NCBI GenBank assembly: GCA_964443135.1 | Contig: CAYUBQ010000012.1 | Coordinates: forward strand, 18,977-82,976 | DNA: 64,000 bases | Direction: 5' to 3' | Origin: JAIPEI01 sp964443135 | GTDB lineage: Bacteria; Desulfobacterota; DSM-4660; Desulfatiglandales; HGW-15 | In this document: piece by piece, positions 42,948 to 51,526 of the stretch | How the letters are laid out: each line of letters opens with the position of its first letter | Position numbering within the stretch: position 1 is the stretch's first letter | Notes under the pieces: generated by a model | Database searches by the model: none | What the model was told of the DNA's origin: nothing | Seen by the model: the letters and a program-made list of their open reading frames with translations, nothing else | Program-made: the position numbers and the translations under genes

Positions 42948-43023
42948 TGGTAGGCGGAGGGGGAGTCGAACCGCCCGGCCTTCCCCGTGTCGTGGGGTCG
43001 CTCTTCCACTGAGCTATCCGCCT
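42948..43023 (-). tRNA. tRNA-like gene, apparent anticodon GAC, non-canonical anticodon loop
   Basis: A 73-nt cloverleaf plus encoded CCA (42948-42950) reads on the minus strand from 43023. The acceptor stem is AGGCGGA/TCCGCCT (7 of 7 Watson-Crick), followed by T8-A9. The D stem is GCTC/GAGC (4 of 4) with loop AGTGGAA, including G18G19. The T loop is TTCGACT and the discriminator base is A73. The anticodon arm is CCCC-ACGACAC-GGGG, giving GAC at 42989-42991, but position 33 is C instead of the near-universal U, and 27-43 is A-A. The T stem has one C-C mismatch (51-63). It lies between the deacetylase (ends 43066) and the femAB-like gene. It is either a degenerate tRNA-Val-like gene or a specialised tRNA for a non-ribosomal use. 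The good acceptor, D and T elements and the encoded CCA argue against simple decay. Confidence 0.7.
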
Positions 43024-43065
43024 GCGTAGAAATGGGACGGGTCGTTGTGGCCTCGGTTGCCGCCG

Positions 43066-43977
43066 TCACCGAGACCCTCCGTTGTGCGCACTGATGTAGT
43101 CCCTGCACGAGACAAAATCACAGTGGGAGAACTCGGCGAACAGGGCCGTGATCCTGGACCAGGTCTTGCCGAGGTTGGCGTAGTGGCGGAACCTCCGGCC
43201 CGGGGAGACCCGTTTCACCCGCGGCTGCCCCGGATCGATCTCCCACGGGTGAAGATACATGACGTAGGGACTTCGGCTCTTCAGGATGAAGCGGACGCCC
43301 GAGCGGAAGATCCTCTCCGGGATGAGCCGGAAGTAGGCCCCGCCGCCCCAGGGCACCGTACCGCCCGCCAGGCGCATGTTGCTGACGGGCAGCTCGTAGA
43401 GGCCTTCGACGGGCTGGGCGAGATTCGAATGCCTGTTGTCCCCGGGACCGAGGTCGAGACGCCCGTACCGGCCGTGCATGGCAAAGGAGTTGTAGCTCGA
43501 GTCGTACCGGTAGCCTGCGTCCCTGATGCGCTCGAGGATTTGTTCGCTCACGGAGAAGCTTGGGGCGCGGAAGCCAGACACACCGCCACCCGAGATGTCC
43601 TCCAGAGTCTGTTTGCTCCGGGTGAGGTCCTCCCAGAGCTCCTCCGGGGTCTGTTCGCTGCAGAGCCGGTGGGTACAGCCGTGGGAGGCGACCTCGTGGC
43701 CGCGGGATCCGATCTCCCGAACCAGCTCAGGAAGCCGGTCGGCCACCCACCCGAGGACGAAAAAGGTGGCCTTGGGCGCCCTCGGGTCCGACGGGCTCTC
43801 CGATTCGTTCGGGGCGAGCTTCACCGAATCCAGGAGATCGAGCAGGCGGTGGGTGTTTCCCTCAACCCGGAGCTCGCAGGAGGACCAGGCGTCGAAGGGG
43901 ATGCACGGTTTGAGATTCTCCACCTGGAACCAGTCCTCCACGTCGATGGTGAGAAGGATGGAGGGGCGGGAGCTCAT
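43066..43977 (-). CDS. XrtA-locus polysaccharide deacetylase (TIGR03006 type)
   Basis: 303 residues. It begins SILLTIDVEDWFQVENLKP, the signature of the PEP-CTERM-locus deacetylase subfamily, with the catalytic Asp in DVED. ATFFVLGWVADRLPELVREI, GHEVASHGCTHRL (metal His residues), SGFRAPSFSVSEQILERI, VPWGGGAYFRLIP and VMYLHPWEIDP follow. It is expected to deacetylate a sugar during EPS synthesis. Its ATG overlaps the MerR-type gene stop by 4 nt. The tRNA-like gene starts 42 nt after its stop. Confidence 0.93.
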   Translation of the reverse strand: MSSRPSILLTIDVEDWFQVENLKPCIPFDAWSSCELRVEGNTHRLLDLLDSVKLAPNESESPSDPRAPKATFFVLGWVADRLPELVREIGSRGHEVASHGCTHRLCSEQTPEELWEDLTRSKQTLEDISGGGVSGFRAPSFSVSEQILERIRDAGYRYDSSYNSFAMHGRYGRLDLGPGDNRHSNLAQPVEGLYELPVSNMRLAGGTVPWGGGAYFRLIPERIFRSGVRFILKSRSPYVMYLHPWEIDPGQPRVKRVSPGRRFRHYANLGKTWSRITALFAEFSHCDFVSCRDYISAHNGGSR

Positions 43978-44384
43978 GACCCGGACCCGTCCTCCCTGCG
44001 GAAGAAACGGTAGATGCTGGTTCGAACGCCCTCGGCAATGTGGTCCGCGAGGCGGTCGAGAAGGTGGGCGTCGGAAACGTCCTGCACCGAGGTCGTGTCC
44101 TGCGAAAGCGCGTCCCGAATCGCCGCCAGCGTGAGCCCTCTTCGCTTGAGATGCTTGACCGTGTCCAGGAGCCGGAGATCCTCCCGGGTGTACCGTCGCT
44201 GGCCGCCCCCCGTCCGAAGGGGCACCACGATACCCTCCAGCACCTTCTCCCAGTACCGAAGGGTGTGCGTGGACACGTTGACCTGCCGGCTCGCCTCTCG
44301 AATGGTGTAGGTCCTCGTCTTCACGAACTTCAAGTTCAGGTTTTCATGCGTGTTTCGGACAGGCTCCGCCCCCTTGAGTTCCAT
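43974..44384 (-). CDS. MerR-family transcriptional regulator
   Basis: 136 residues from ATG 44384; an in-frame extension to 44471 has a poor ribosome site. The helix-turn-helix and wing are clear: TYTIREASRQVNVSTHTLRY, then GGQRRYTREDLRLLDTVKHL and GLTLAAIRDAL. The C-terminal effector region is short, with no cysteine set for metal binding. It probably controls part of the EPS array, for example a promoter in the 44385-44779 gap, and may be autoregulated. It is ATGA-coupled to the XrtA-type deacetylase gene. Confidence 0.85.
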   Translation of the reverse strand: MELKGAEPVRNTHENLNLKFVKTRTYTIREASRQVNVSTHTLRYWEKVLEGIVVPLRTGGGQRRYTREDLRLLDTVKHLKRRGLTLAAIRDALSQDTTSVQDVSDAHLLDRLADHIAEGVRTSIYRFFRREDGSGS

Positions 44385-44779
44385 GGCCGAAACCCGCTGA
44401 GTGGCTCGATCCTGCTTGTCTTCACTTTGCGGTACAGCCGTCTCACCTTTACGTCTTCGAAGGCTGTGCAAACTCCAACTTCACCCCGAAGTCAGCAAGA
44501 AGAGTACCAGCCCTCCCCAGCCTCCCCTTCCGGCGATCATCGACGGGGGACAACGGTTTCGGCGCTGGATAAAGATCGGAGCTCGGCTCCTCTCCCCGGG
44601 TGGGAAACGGTTTTCATCCTTGGGGGCAATTGCTTGCTCACAGGTGGCACCGAATTACACGGCCTCTTCGACCGTTTTCCCCTCGCGCGAGCTCGGCGGA
44701 AACAGCCCGTGGACCACCGGCCGAACCGTCGCCCCGATCGAACGACCTGCTGTCAAGGATAAGGGCCGTCCCGGCGATC
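44385..44779. other. Gene-free spacer between exosortase and MerR-type genes
   Basis: This 395-nt stretch holds no convincing gene on either strand. It contains a small palindrome ACTTC-N5-GAAGT at 44478-44492, about 95 nt upstream of the MerR-type start, that could be an operator. It is the longest gap inside the EPS array and is the natural place for an internal promoter. No consensus -35/-10 pair was found on the minus strand. Confidence 0.4.
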
Positions 44780-45622
44780 TCAGCGCTGGAGCTTTTCCAG
44801 GCCGAGGTAAGAGAGGTAGAGCATGGCCAGTGCGACGGTGAACACCAGCAGGCCGGAGGCTTCGTGGAGAAAACCCTCGGCCAGAGCGGGACTGATCCAG
44901 TGCGCGGCCGCAGCTGTGAAGGTCAAACGGAAGATGTTCACCGCAATGGCGATGGGGAGGGCGAGCAGGAACAGGACGAGCTTGGACCACCTGGCGAGCG
45001 GTACGATGTAGGCGAGCGCGCCGCTCAAAGCAAGCAGGGAGGTCAGTGACCGAAGGCCCGAGCACGCATCGACCACCTGGAGGGTGGTCTCGGACAGATG
45101 CAGGATGTTGCCTTCGCGGAACACGGGGATGGAGACGAGACGGATGGCTTCCGCCGCCAGGTCGGAGGCCATGAGCTGCATGGGGAAGGCGATCTTGTTC
45201 CAGAGTATGGCTGGAATGGGGATCATGAGAACGAGGTAGAGAACGGGGACCAGGACCTTTCCGGTGATCTCCCGCCCGAAGAGATAAAGGGTGAGCCCCA
45301 GGAAGGTGACCAGCATCGAGAACCGCATGGTGAAGAGCTCCGCCCCCACGTGGCCGACGAGGTACATACCCATACCTGCAGCGAGGACGATCAGACCCCA
45401 GAAACTGGAGCCGCGGCGGGCCCCGGCCAGCTCCTCTCGTCTCTGCCAGAGCATGTAGGCGGCGATCGGGGGAATGAAGAAGCCGTGGGAGAAGTTCGGG
45501 TCCACGGACCAGTCCTCCACCAGGCGGGCAATCGTGTGCGTGTAGACCGCGGCGAAGGAGACCGCCAGAAGTCCGAACTGGAGGAGTGCTCTGGGTCGCA
45601 GGATCAACGACAGCCCGTTCAT
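44780..45622 (-). CDS. xrtA: Exosortase (XrtA-type)
   Basis: 280 residues, about eight transmembrane segments. The catalytic triad of exosortases is visible: Cys187 in VVDACSGLRSL, Arg232 in NIFRLTF and His253 in FLHEASGLL. NFSHGFFIPPIAAYMLW near residue 43 is the usual N-terminal signature. It is a membrane transpeptidase-like enzyme predicted to process C-terminal PEP-CTERM sorting signals at the periplasmic face. The EpsI partner, often fused to the C-terminus, is a separate gene 18 nt upstream. The A subtype is assigned from the large set of XrtA-type neighbours rather than from the sequence alone. Confidence 0.92.
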   Translation of the reverse strand: MNGLSLILRPRALLQFGLLAVSFAAVYTHTIARLVEDWSVDPNFSHGFFIPPIAAYMLWQRREELAGARRGSSFWGLIVLAAGMGMYLVGHVGAELFTMRFSMLVTFLGLTLYLFGREITGKVLVPVLYLVLMIPIPAILWNKIAFPMQLMASDLAAEAIRLVSIPVFREGNILHLSETTLQVVDACSGLRSLTSLLALSGALAYIVPLARWSKLVLFLLALPIAIAVNIFRLTFTAAAAHWISPALAEGFLHEASGLLVFTVALAMLYLSYLGLEKLQR

Positions 45623-45640
45623 AGGAGGACTCTCTCGCTC

Positions 45641-46309
45641 TCAGGAAGGGAGGTGGGTTTCCAGGATCGGCACGAGCCGTCCGGCGAACGACTTCACGGT
45701 GGCCAGGGCGGAGTCCACACCTTCCGGCCCGACAGGCGCCATCAGGCGTACGAACGATCCGTCCGTGCGGCGGCGGGTGATGGAGTCCAAGACCAGGTAG
45801 ACCTTCTGAAGGTACTCGGAAGCAATGAACCTCCCCCGCGATTGAAACCAGTAGAGCACGACCTGGCTCCGGTTCCCCTTTTCAATGAGGAGCTTCACCA
45901 CGTCGACGGGATCGGTCCTGGACGACACCCGGAGGGGCTCCCGGCTCGTCTGGACGATGCGCCATCCCCCGCCGGGCAGACAGTTTCTGGGCGAGTGGAT
46001 CAGGTCCCCTTCGCGCTGGCTCTCGTAAAACCCCACGTACAGCTGGACCGAGCGACCTTCCGGCGACCGGTAGGTCGCCAGGATGGAGTCGTCCACCCCC
46101 AGGATACGATAGACACTCTCGTCGAAGCGATCGGACCGGCCCTCCCAGGTCTCGATGTGAAGCGGAAGCTCGGAGAGGGGCCTGATGGGGGGTACGCTCT
46201 CGGAGCGGGAGACGTACCCGACGAGAAGCGCCGACATGAGCATCAAGGCCGAAGCGACGAAGGTTTGTCTGAGCCCCATAGTCAGCGCACTCCTCTGTTT
46301 GCTTTTCAC
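45641..46309 (-). CDS. epsI: EpsI-family protein
   Basis: 222 residues with one N-terminal membrane segment (FVASALMLMSALLVGYVS). PLHIETWEG, VQLYVGFYESQREGDLIHSP and the invariant HSPRNCLPGGGW block define the EpsI family, and VVLYWFQSRGR is also typical. It is normally fused to or encoded beside exosortases and assists them or the EPS machinery in the periplasm. The exosortase gene follows 18 nt downstream. A later start (MGLRQTF) is possible. Confidence 0.92.
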   Translation of the reverse strand: MKSKQRSALTMGLRQTFVASALMLMSALLVGYVSRSESVPPIRPLSELPLHIETWEGRSDRFDESVYRILGVDDSILATYRSPEGRSVQLYVGFYESQREGDLIHSPRNCLPGGGWRIVQTSREPLRVSSRTDPVDVVKLLIEKGNRSQVVLYWFQSRGRFIASEYLQKVYLVLDSITRRRTDGSFVRLMAPVGPEGVDSALATVKSFAGRLVPILETHLPS

Positions 46310-46327
46310 TCCCCGTGACCGCGGCGA

Positions 46328-47722
46328 TCAGCGGGATCCCCGCCCCAGCAGTACGATCTTCACCGTGTGGAAAATCACCGCGAGGTCGAGCACGAGCGAC
46401 ATGTTCTTGATGTAGTAGAGGTCGTACCTGAGCTTCTCGATCGCGTCTTCCTCGGTCGCACCGTAGGCGTACATCACCTGGGCCCACCCGGTCAGCCCGG
46501 GCTTGACCGAGAAGCGCTCGTCATAGTAGGGGACGATCTTCCGGAGCCGCTCCACAAAAAACGGCCGTTCTGGCCGAGGACCCACGAAGCTCATCTCTCC
46601 TTTCAGGACGTTCCACAACTGGGGTAACTCGTCGATTCGAAGCTTGCGGATGGTCCTTCCCACCCGGGTGATACGCGGGTCGTCCTCGGAGGCCCAGACC
46701 GGACCGGTGCCTTCCTCGGCATCCTCCCTCATGGAACGGAACTTGTGGAGCATGAAGGTCTTGCCGTTCTCGCCCACCCGCTCCTGGCTGAAGATGGCGG
46801 GCCCCGGGGACTCCAGCTTGATGATCGCGGCCACCAGGACCATGAGGGGAAAGAGCAGGACCAGCATGACAGTGGCGATGACCAGCCCAACCGTGCGTTT
46901 CAGGAGGCGGGAGAGAGGGGACTTGCGAAAGCCGTCCGAGAAGATCAACCAGCTGGGGTTGATCTTGTCCACGAGCAGCTTCCCGGTGATGCGCTCGTAG
47001 AAGCTCTCTCCATCGAGGACCGAAATCCCCCGGACCTTGCATTTGAGGAGCTCCTTGTAGGGCATGAAACCCCGCTTGTCGTCCAGGGCCACGATGATGC
47101 TGGAAGCCTCCTGGGCCCGGGCGCGTTCGCAGAGGTCCTCGAAACCGGAACGGACCGGTATGCCCTCCTCCCTGCCGATCTTCGTCTTTTCCCCGGGCGA
47201 GGACAGCACGCCGAGGATGTCGTAGCTCAGGTCTTTCCGCTGGTTCACCGCAGTCAGCAGATCGCTCGCCAGCTCTCCGGCACCCACGATCAGGGCCTTG
47301 GTCGTGAACATGCGCCGCCGGATGACCACGAGGTAGAGAAACCGCCAGGACACCAGGAACCCGATCAGGAACACCAGGCTGAGGAAGAACACCCACCGGC
47401 CGATGATCGCTCCAGGCCAGACGAAATAGATGGCCGCCAGCGCGATGGAGGTCATGCCGATGGCCTGAAGCAGGTGGGTAGTCAGCTGGAGCATACTCTC
47501 GGAGACGTGGACCTCGTAGAGATCGTTGAAGTAGAGGCTGAACTGAACGACCAAGGCGACCAGGAGAGTCTTGGGCCAGGTGACGAGGAAGAGCTCGTAC
47601 AGGCTCATACCGGGAAGGGAAAAAAGGGAGGAGGCGATAAAGACCGCGCAAAAAATCAGAAGCCCTTCGCCGGCGATGAACACCGCCTCTCTGCTGGAGA
47701 GATATTGCCGTAAGATACGCAC
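46328..47722 (-). CDS. Priming undecaprenyl-phosphate sugar-1-phosphate transferase (TIGR03013 type)
   Basis: 464 residues. Four N-terminal membrane segments are followed by a CoA-binding-like cytoplasmic domain (ALIVGAGELASDLLTAV) and a fifth segment (LVIATVMLVLLFPLMVLVAA). The catalytic PNPT domain follows: IKLESPGPAIFSQERVGENG, FMLHKFRSMREDAE, LRIDELPQLWNVLKGEMS, FVGPRPERP and KPGLTGWAQV. It starts EPS repeat assembly by loading a sugar phosphate on the lipid carrier. It is the PEP-CTERM-associated EpsB2 type. It lies 18 nt upstream of epsI. Confidence 0.93.
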   Translation of the reverse strand: MRILRQYLSSREAVFIAGEGLLIFCAVFIASSLFSLPGMSLYELFLVTWPKTLLVALVVQFSLYFNDLYEVHVSESMLQLTTHLLQAIGMTSIALAAIYFVWPGAIIGRWVFFLSLVFLIGFLVSWRFLYLVVIRRRMFTTKALIVGAGELASDLLTAVNQRKDLSYDILGVLSSPGEKTKIGREEGIPVRSGFEDLCERARAQEASSIIVALDDKRGFMPYKELLKCKVRGISVLDGESFYERITGKLLVDKINPSWLIFSDGFRKSPLSRLLKRTVGLVIATVMLVLLFPLMVLVAAIIKLESPGPAIFSQERVGENGKTFMLHKFRSMREDAEEGTGPVWASEDDPRITRVGRTIRKLRIDELPQLWNVLKGEMSFVGPRPERPFFVERLRKIVPYYDERFSVKPGLTGWAQVMYAYGATEEDAIEKLRYDLYYIKNMSLVLDLAVIFHTVKIVLLGRGSR

Positions 47723-47793
47723 GCCTGCGGCCTCCGGGGAAGCGTCCGGGGAATGCCCTGTGGATCATTGAGAGGGCTGCCGTCCGAGTCCGG

Positions 47794-48732
47794 TCATCTC
47801 CCGTAGTAACCCGAGTAGTACTTCCGATAGGTCTTCATGGGCTCGTCGTAGCCGTTGAACACGACTCCCAGGATCTTCTCTCCAGCCAGGTTCTGGATCC
47901 CGTTTCGCACATCCTTCCTGGGCGAGGCATGGGCCATCACCACCATCAGGATTCCGTCCACATGCCGGGAGAGAACGTTGGAATCGGAGGTAAACTGGGT
48001 GGGCGACGCGTCCAGGATCACGTAGCGGTCCTTGTAGCGATCGCGAAGCTCATCCACGAGGGCCTCCATCCGATTGGAAGAGACCAGCTCGGACGGGTTG
48101 TCCGGCGGGACGCCGGCCATGAGGAGCGTGAGCTTGGGTATGGGCGTCTTGACCAGGAGGTCCGGAATCTCCGCGCGTCCGGCAAGATAGTCGGACAGCC
48201 CCTGCGAGCACGCATAGCCGAAGTACTGATGAACCTGCGGTTTTCGCAAATCGCAGTCCACCAGCAGAACATGCTCGTCGACGCCGAATGCGATGCTGGC
48301 GGCCAGATTGCTCGCCACGAAGCTCTTGCCCTCGCCCGGGTAGGTACTGGTGACCATGACAGCACGCGGCGAAGATCCGTTGCGCGCCAACTGGATCTTT
48401 GCGCGCAGGACCTTGAAGCTCTCCGCTTCCACGGAATCGGGAGAGGAAATCACCACCAACTTGGGGTTGTACTTCCGGCCCAGCGATGCCCTCCGAATGC
48501 GCGTCCGCTCGGGATCCTCGATCGTGAGCGGCGCCGGATCCTTTTCGAACTCCGAAGAACCGGAGTGTCTTCCGCCGGTCGCGGGTTCCCGTTCGCCGCG
48601 TCCTTCGGCCTGTTCCGACCGGACCGAACCCTTCCGAGTTCCGGCCCCTTCCGGTTTTTCGGTTCGAAGGGTGCTCGTTCTCATCGACTTTTCCTGCTCC
48701 TGCCTGTCAAACGCATCCGATAGCTTTCCCAT
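47794..48732 (-). CDS. CpsD/CapB-type tyrosine autokinase
   Basis: 312 residues. Walker A is TSTYPGEGKSFVASNLA (about 128-144), Walker A' is VLLVDCDLRKPQVH, and Walker B is YVILDASP. The C-terminus carries a tyrosine cluster (YRKYYSGYYGR), the autophosphorylation sites of BY-kinases. The first 65 residues are polar and low-complexity. It pairs with the Wzz-type protein upstream to control chain length and export through cycles of phosphorylation, as in other exosortase-type EPS loci. Confidence 0.92.
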   Translation of the reverse strand: MGKLSDAFDRQEQEKSMRTSTLRTEKPEGAGTRKGSVRSEQAEGRGEREPATGGRHSGSSEFEKDPAPLTIEDPERTRIRRASLGRKYNPKLVVISSPDSVEAESFKVLRAKIQLARNGSSPRAVMVTSTYPGEGKSFVASNLAASIAFGVDEHVLLVDCDLRKPQVHQYFGYACSQGLSDYLAGRAEIPDLLVKTPIPKLTLLMAGVPPDNPSELVSSNRMEALVDELRDRYKDRYVILDASPTQFTSDSNVLSRHVDGILMVVMAHASPRKDVRNGIQNLAGEKILGVVFNGYDEPMKTYRKYYSGYYGR

Positions 48733-48814
48733 AGTCGTCCTCGCCTGGGCTTCTGTGAACGCGAATAGAATCTCCGCCCGATCCGCTTGGAGAGAGCGGA
48801 AACCCCGGGACCGT

Positions 48815-50470
48815 CTACACGAAGGGCAGCACTGCTTTCAGGTACTGGAGCGTGCCGTTGACACCCTTGAGGCCCACGACGACGCCTACCACCGCCAGGA
48901 CAAAACCAACCGTGACGCCGGCCGCCTTGAGCCGCCTCTTCCGAGTGAGGGTTCTCTTCTCCTGCGCGGTGAAGCACATGGGGATCGTGATCAGAACAGG
49001 AAGACCCAGGGCCGCCGTGGTTTCTTCGGGATCTTTGAAGGACGTGTCGAGCGCCTCCACACTGTAAGCGAGGCCTCCTCCCAGGCCCAGGCCGAGCACG
49101 ATGGTGAGCAGGATGACCTTTCGAATGTCCGGCTCCACGGGAATCTCCGGACGCTTGGCCGGATCCAGGATGCGAAATTGCTCGCCTTTCTGCTTCTTCT
49201 CCATGCTCACAGAGATCTCAGCCTCCAGCTTGCGGTTCAGGAGGGAGCTGTGGATGCCTTTGAGGTTACCGTAGTCGCGTTTCAGGGTGATCAGCTCCTG
49301 CTCCAGCTTCGGGGTCTCTTCCACGCGATTCTGGTAAAGCTCGATCTTCTGCTTCGTCTTGGCGATCTCCGCCCGGATCTCCCGGATCTCCTGGTTGATC
49401 TGACCCAGCTGCGGCTCGAGCATGCCTTGCATCGAGGGCATCATCGGTTCCACGCTCGATGCCGGCATCAGGGCGGCCGTCTCCAGGGCCGGCGCCTCCT
49501 CCGGAACGGCCTCCTCAGCGGATCGTGCCTCCAGCTTCTCGATCATGCTCTGGACCCTGCGCACGTCAGGGTGCATGTCGGTGTAACGCATTCTGAGCTG
49601 CTCCAGCTGGTCCTTCAGGGCGAACAAGCTCTCCGATGCCGGGTCGTCGGATCCACTCAACCCCGATTCATCGAGGTTCAGGGTCGACTCCGTGAGCGTG
49701 AACTCGGCCATCCGATCGGCCATCCGCTTCTGCTGCGCGATCTGCTCCTGGACCATGAGCCTTCGGTTCTGGGCATCCTGCAGGCTGTCGTTGAGCTGCT
49801 CCTGCTGTCTCTGCATGCGCGCGAGCATGCTCAGGTTGGTGTCGAGCTGATCCGGCATGGCTCCCATGTGGGCCATACGATACTGCTTGAGGGCTTCCTC
49901 CTTCTTCTCCAGCTTCCGCCGGACCGAGGCCAGCTCGTCGGCCAGGAAGCTCGAGGTACCCAGTGCCTGGGACTCTCGGATCCTCAGGTTCTCCGATATG
50001 AAGTTGGAGGCCAGTGCGTTGGTCACAGCTTGGGCCTTTTCCGGTTCCGTGTGCCTGAAGATGATCTCGAAGGTGTTTCCCCCCGCTCCTCCGCGCCCGA
50101 CGTTCACCGCGATGGCGGATCGGCAGCGTTCCACCTTCTCCTCCATTAACGTATCGGTGCCTCTGTAAAGCCCGTAGCGTTCGATCGTGGCCTCCAGGTT
50201 GGTGCGGCTGGTGACCTGCTGACTGATGGTCCTCAGCCGCTCCCCCAGCCCCCGCTGCACGATCGGACGGACATAGCTCTGGGGCACCTCCTGAGGCTGC
50301 ACGAGAATCAGGGTCCGGGCTTCGTAGATGTGCACGGTCTGAAGAGCGATCACCAGGCCGCCCAGGACCGCCAGCAGGAACGGAATGACGATCCAGTAGA
50401 TCCGGCGCCTGGCCACGCCGAGGTACTTGTGGATGTCCAGCGGAAAGTGTTCCATGGTTTCCTCGCTCAC
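48815..50470 (-). CDS. Wzz/GNVR chain-length determinant (XrtA-locus type)
   Basis: 551 residues. The N-terminal membrane segment is IYWIVIPFLLAVLGGLVIAL, and the periplasmic part is long and coiled-coil-rich (about 170-400). The GNVR-like motif region is LEQELITLKRDYGNLKGIHS. A second membrane segment (VILLTIVLGLGLGGGLAYSV) and a third near the end (TVGFVLAVVGVVVGL) follow. It is the polysaccharide co-polymerase that sets EPS length, working with the kinase gene just downstream. The order sigma54 activator, Wzz, kinase, priming transferase is the conserved head of the locus. The gene starts 3 nt after the activator's stop. Confidence 0.92.
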   Translation of the reverse strand: MSEETMEHFPLDIHKYLGVARRRIYWIVIPFLLAVLGGLVIALQTVHIYEARTLILVQPQEVPQSYVRPIVQRGLGERLRTISQQVTSRTNLEATIERYGLYRGTDTLMEEKVERCRSAIAVNVGRGGAGGNTFEIIFRHTEPEKAQAVTNALASNFISENLRIRESQALGTSSFLADELASVRRKLEKKEEALKQYRMAHMGAMPDQLDTNLSMLARMQRQQEQLNDSLQDAQNRRLMVQEQIAQQKRMADRMAEFTLTESTLNLDESGLSGSDDPASESLFALKDQLEQLRMRYTDMHPDVRRVQSMIEKLEARSAEEAVPEEAPALETAALMPASSVEPMMPSMQGMLEPQLGQINQEIREIRAEIAKTKQKIELYQNRVEETPKLEQELITLKRDYGNLKGIHSSLLNRKLEAEISVSMEKKQKGEQFRILDPAKRPEIPVEPDIRKVILLTIVLGLGLGGGLAYSVEALDTSFKDPEETTAALGLPVLITIPMCFTAQEKRTLTRKRRLKAAGVTVGFVLAVVGVVVGLKGVNGTLQYLKAVLPFV

Positions 50471-50473
50471 CTT

Positions 50474-51526
50474 TCAAGGGGTATTGGATACAGGGTAGAT
50501 GCCGAGGGTGGCCATCTTGTTGTACAGTGTCTTGTAGCTGACTTTCAAAATCCGTGCCGCTTTTCGCTTGTTCCCGCCGCTCGCTTCCAGGGCGTAATGA
50601 ATCGCCCGGTGCTCGATGGCCCGCTCGGCGTTCTTTCTCAGGGTCATGAGGGGAATCCGAGGGTCTCTTCCCTCAGAGGTCTCCCGGGTCAAGGGCAGGA
50701 AAGGCTCCGCACCATCCTGCTTTGCCTCGGTCCCTTCCGCCGCGGCCCAGGTCTTGGTGAGCTCCTCACCGATCTTCCAGGGCGTCTCTCCGGCCATGAG
50801 ACGGAGCACCACGTTGGCCAGTTCCCGGACGTTCCCGTACCAGGGATACTTTTCGAAAAGGGCCCACAGGTCTGCGGTCACCTTGAACTCGGCGGGGAGC
50901 CCGTACACCTCGTGGTAGAGGCCCGCCAGGTGCTCCACGAGAGCCGGGACGTCCTGGGTGCGGTGTCGCAGGGGCGGGATCTCGATCTTGATGACGTTCA
51001 GCCGGTAGAACAGATCCTCCCGGAACCGCCCGGTTGCGATCTCGCTTTTCAGGTCGCGGTTCGTGCAGGAGATCACCCAGGCATCCACCGACACCGGGCG
51101 GTTGCCGCCGAGGCGATAGAAGCTCGAGCTCTGGAGGACCTCCAGCATCTTCGACTGAAGCGCGTAGGGCATGTCCCCGATCTCGTCCAGCATGATCACG
51201 CCTTTGGATGCCAGCTCGAACCGTCCGGGCTTGCGTCGCTCGGCCCCGGTGAAAGCGCCCTTCTCGTAACCGAAGAGCTCGCTTTCCAGAAGGGTTCCCG
51301 GCAGGGCCCCGCAGTTCACCTTGACGAACCGCTCCTGCGCCCTCGAGGAGCGCGCGTGGAGCAACCTCGCCACCACGTCCTTGCCCGTGCCGGTCTCCCC
51401 CGTGATCAGGACGTTGAAGGCCGTGTCCGACACCAGGTCGATGAGACTTCGAATTTTCTCCATGGACTCGTGCGTTCCCACCAGGTCGTGTACCATCTTG
51501 CCGTGGCTCCCGTTGTACTTTCCCAT
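50474..51526 (-). CDS. Sigma54-dependent activator without receiver domain
   Basis: 350 residues from ATG 51526; the frame is open to 51685 but the extension looks non-coding. AAA+ motifs: Walker A GETGTGKD (43-50), GAFTGA (90-95) for sigma54 contact, Walker B LDEIGD (113-118), and PWYGNVRELANVVL. The C-terminal Fis-type helix-turn-helix is NKRKAARILKVSYKTLYNKM. The usual PrsR-type activator of these loci has an N-terminal receiver; here the AAA+ domain starts almost at residue 15. It may therefore be controlled by level, by a partner, or be constitutively active. It heads the EPS array. Confidence 0.9.
   Translation of the reverse strand: MGKYNGSHGKMVHDLVGTHESMEKIRSLIDLVSDTAFNVLITGETGTGKDVVARLLHARSSRAQERFVKVNCGALPGTLLESELFGYEKGAFTGAERRKPGRFELASKGVIMLDEIGDMPYALQSKMLEVLQSSSFYRLGGNRPVSVDAWVISCTNRDLKSEIATGRFREDLFYRLNVIKIEIPPLRHRTQDVPALVEHLAGLYHEVYGLPAEFKVTADLWALFEKYPWYGNVRELANVVLRLMAGETPWKIGEELTKTWAAAEGTEAKQDGAEPFLPLTRETSEGRDPRIPLMTLRKNAERAIEHRAIHYALEASGGNKRKAARILKVSYKTLYNKMATLGIYPVSNTP

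Noticed and set aside
44645..44659. Perfect TGGCAC (-24-like) on the plus strand
   Set aside because: No TTGC at the correct -12 distance, and it points towards the antisense of the exosortase gene.
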